Shown here piece by piece: positions 51,270-51,296 of a DNA stretch of 51,296 nucleotides. How positions within the stretch are numbered: position 1 is the stretch's first letter; every line of letters begins with the position of its first letter. The notes beneath the pieces are model-generated. The model had not been told where the DNA came from. It did no database searches and worked only from the letters and a program-made list of their open reading frames with translations. The stretch lies in NCBI GenBank assembly GCA_035412805.1, contig DAONVO010000006.1, positions 1 to 51,296 of the forward strand. The letters are read 5' to 3'. Source of the DNA: DTU018 sp029550685. GTDB lineage: Bacteria; Bacillota; Syntrophomonadia; Syntrophomonadales; Syntrophomonadaceae. Position numbers and translations under genes: made by a program.

Positions 51270-51296
51270 GGGCCGTTCCCTATAGGGGAACGGCCC
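51270..51296 (+). terminator. Hairpin terminator at the end of the window
   Basis: GGGCCGTTCCC (51270-51280) pairs with GGGAACGGCCC (51286-51296): a perfect 11-bp stem. The T-tract would lie beyond the window edge. Confidence 0.7.

Noticed and set aside
1..51296. CRISPR array, rRNA, tRNA, prophage or transposase genes
   Set aside because: No regularly spaced direct repeats of CRISPR type, no RNA gene signatures and no phage or transposase proteins were seen.

Overview
The window looks like a piece of a draft genome (two 100-N scaffold gaps) from an anaerobic, probably syntrophic or fatty-acid-metabolising Firmicute of the Syntrophomonas type. This is inferred from gene content: three acyl-CoA synthetases, an AidB-like acyl-CoA dehydrogenase, a 2,4-dienoyl-CoA-reductase-like flavoenzyme, an aldehyde/alcohol dehydrogenase pair, molybdate uptake and FdhD for formate dehydrogenase. 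Strong Gram-positive ribosome binding sites and sigma-A promoters support it. No rRNA, tRNA, CRISPR array, transposase or phage gene was seen.

Layout. 143-6241: an operon matching the proposed SAO (selenocysteine-assisted organometal) locus: saoT, saoE, saoC, a lipoprotein solute-binding protein, saoB, saoP, saoA, saoD. Every expected Sec position read here is Cys. A tiny lipoprotein ORF is hidden in another frame at the end of saoA. 6536-8742: nitrilase-family hydrolase, small membrane protein, TetR regulator. 8889-11836: two acyl-CoA synthetases, one broken by an assembly gap and one by a single-base frameshift near its start. 12007-15307: modABC on the minus strand, divergent from a HTH/PBP-like regulator, with 10-bp-phased repeats between them. 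16059-23753: a four-gene Wadjet anti-plasmid system, jetD-jetA-jetB-jetC, probably type II. 23791-28263: nucleotidase, PC4-like ssDNA-binding protein, acyl-CoA dehydrogenase, and an unusual soluble Rossmann-chemoreceptor fusion. 28534-33441: acyl-CoA synthetase divergent from an aldehyde dehydrogenase/Fe-alcohol dehydrogenase pair. 33458-36658: a large GAF-like / PEP-synthase-type ATP-grasp / nucleotidyltransferase fusion. 36917-42393: glutamate dehydrogenase, C69 peptidase, glycerate kinase, purine permease. 42656-46610: FdhD, TrkA/TrkH potassium uptake (TrkH broken by a gap), small PAS protein, YmaF-like His-rich protein, mini winged-helix protein. 46804-51248: polar amino-acid ABC transporter and an FMN/FeS/FAD oxidoreductase.

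The intergenic regions are full of non-coding repeats. Family R1 (cores around GTCATTGCGAGG and CTCGCAATGAC) occurs at least six times, once inside the sao operon abutting a start codon. R2 (69 bp) occurs in two forward copies plus an inverted partial copy. R3 (GGGGACGGTT hairpins) occurs twice next to gene ends.

For follow-up, the strongest items are the Cys-only SAO operon with its hidden micro-lipoprotein, the Rossmann-chemoreceptor fusion, the ATP-grasp/nucleotidyltransferase fusion, and the Wadjet operon. All functions are read by eye from sequence motifs; no database search was run.
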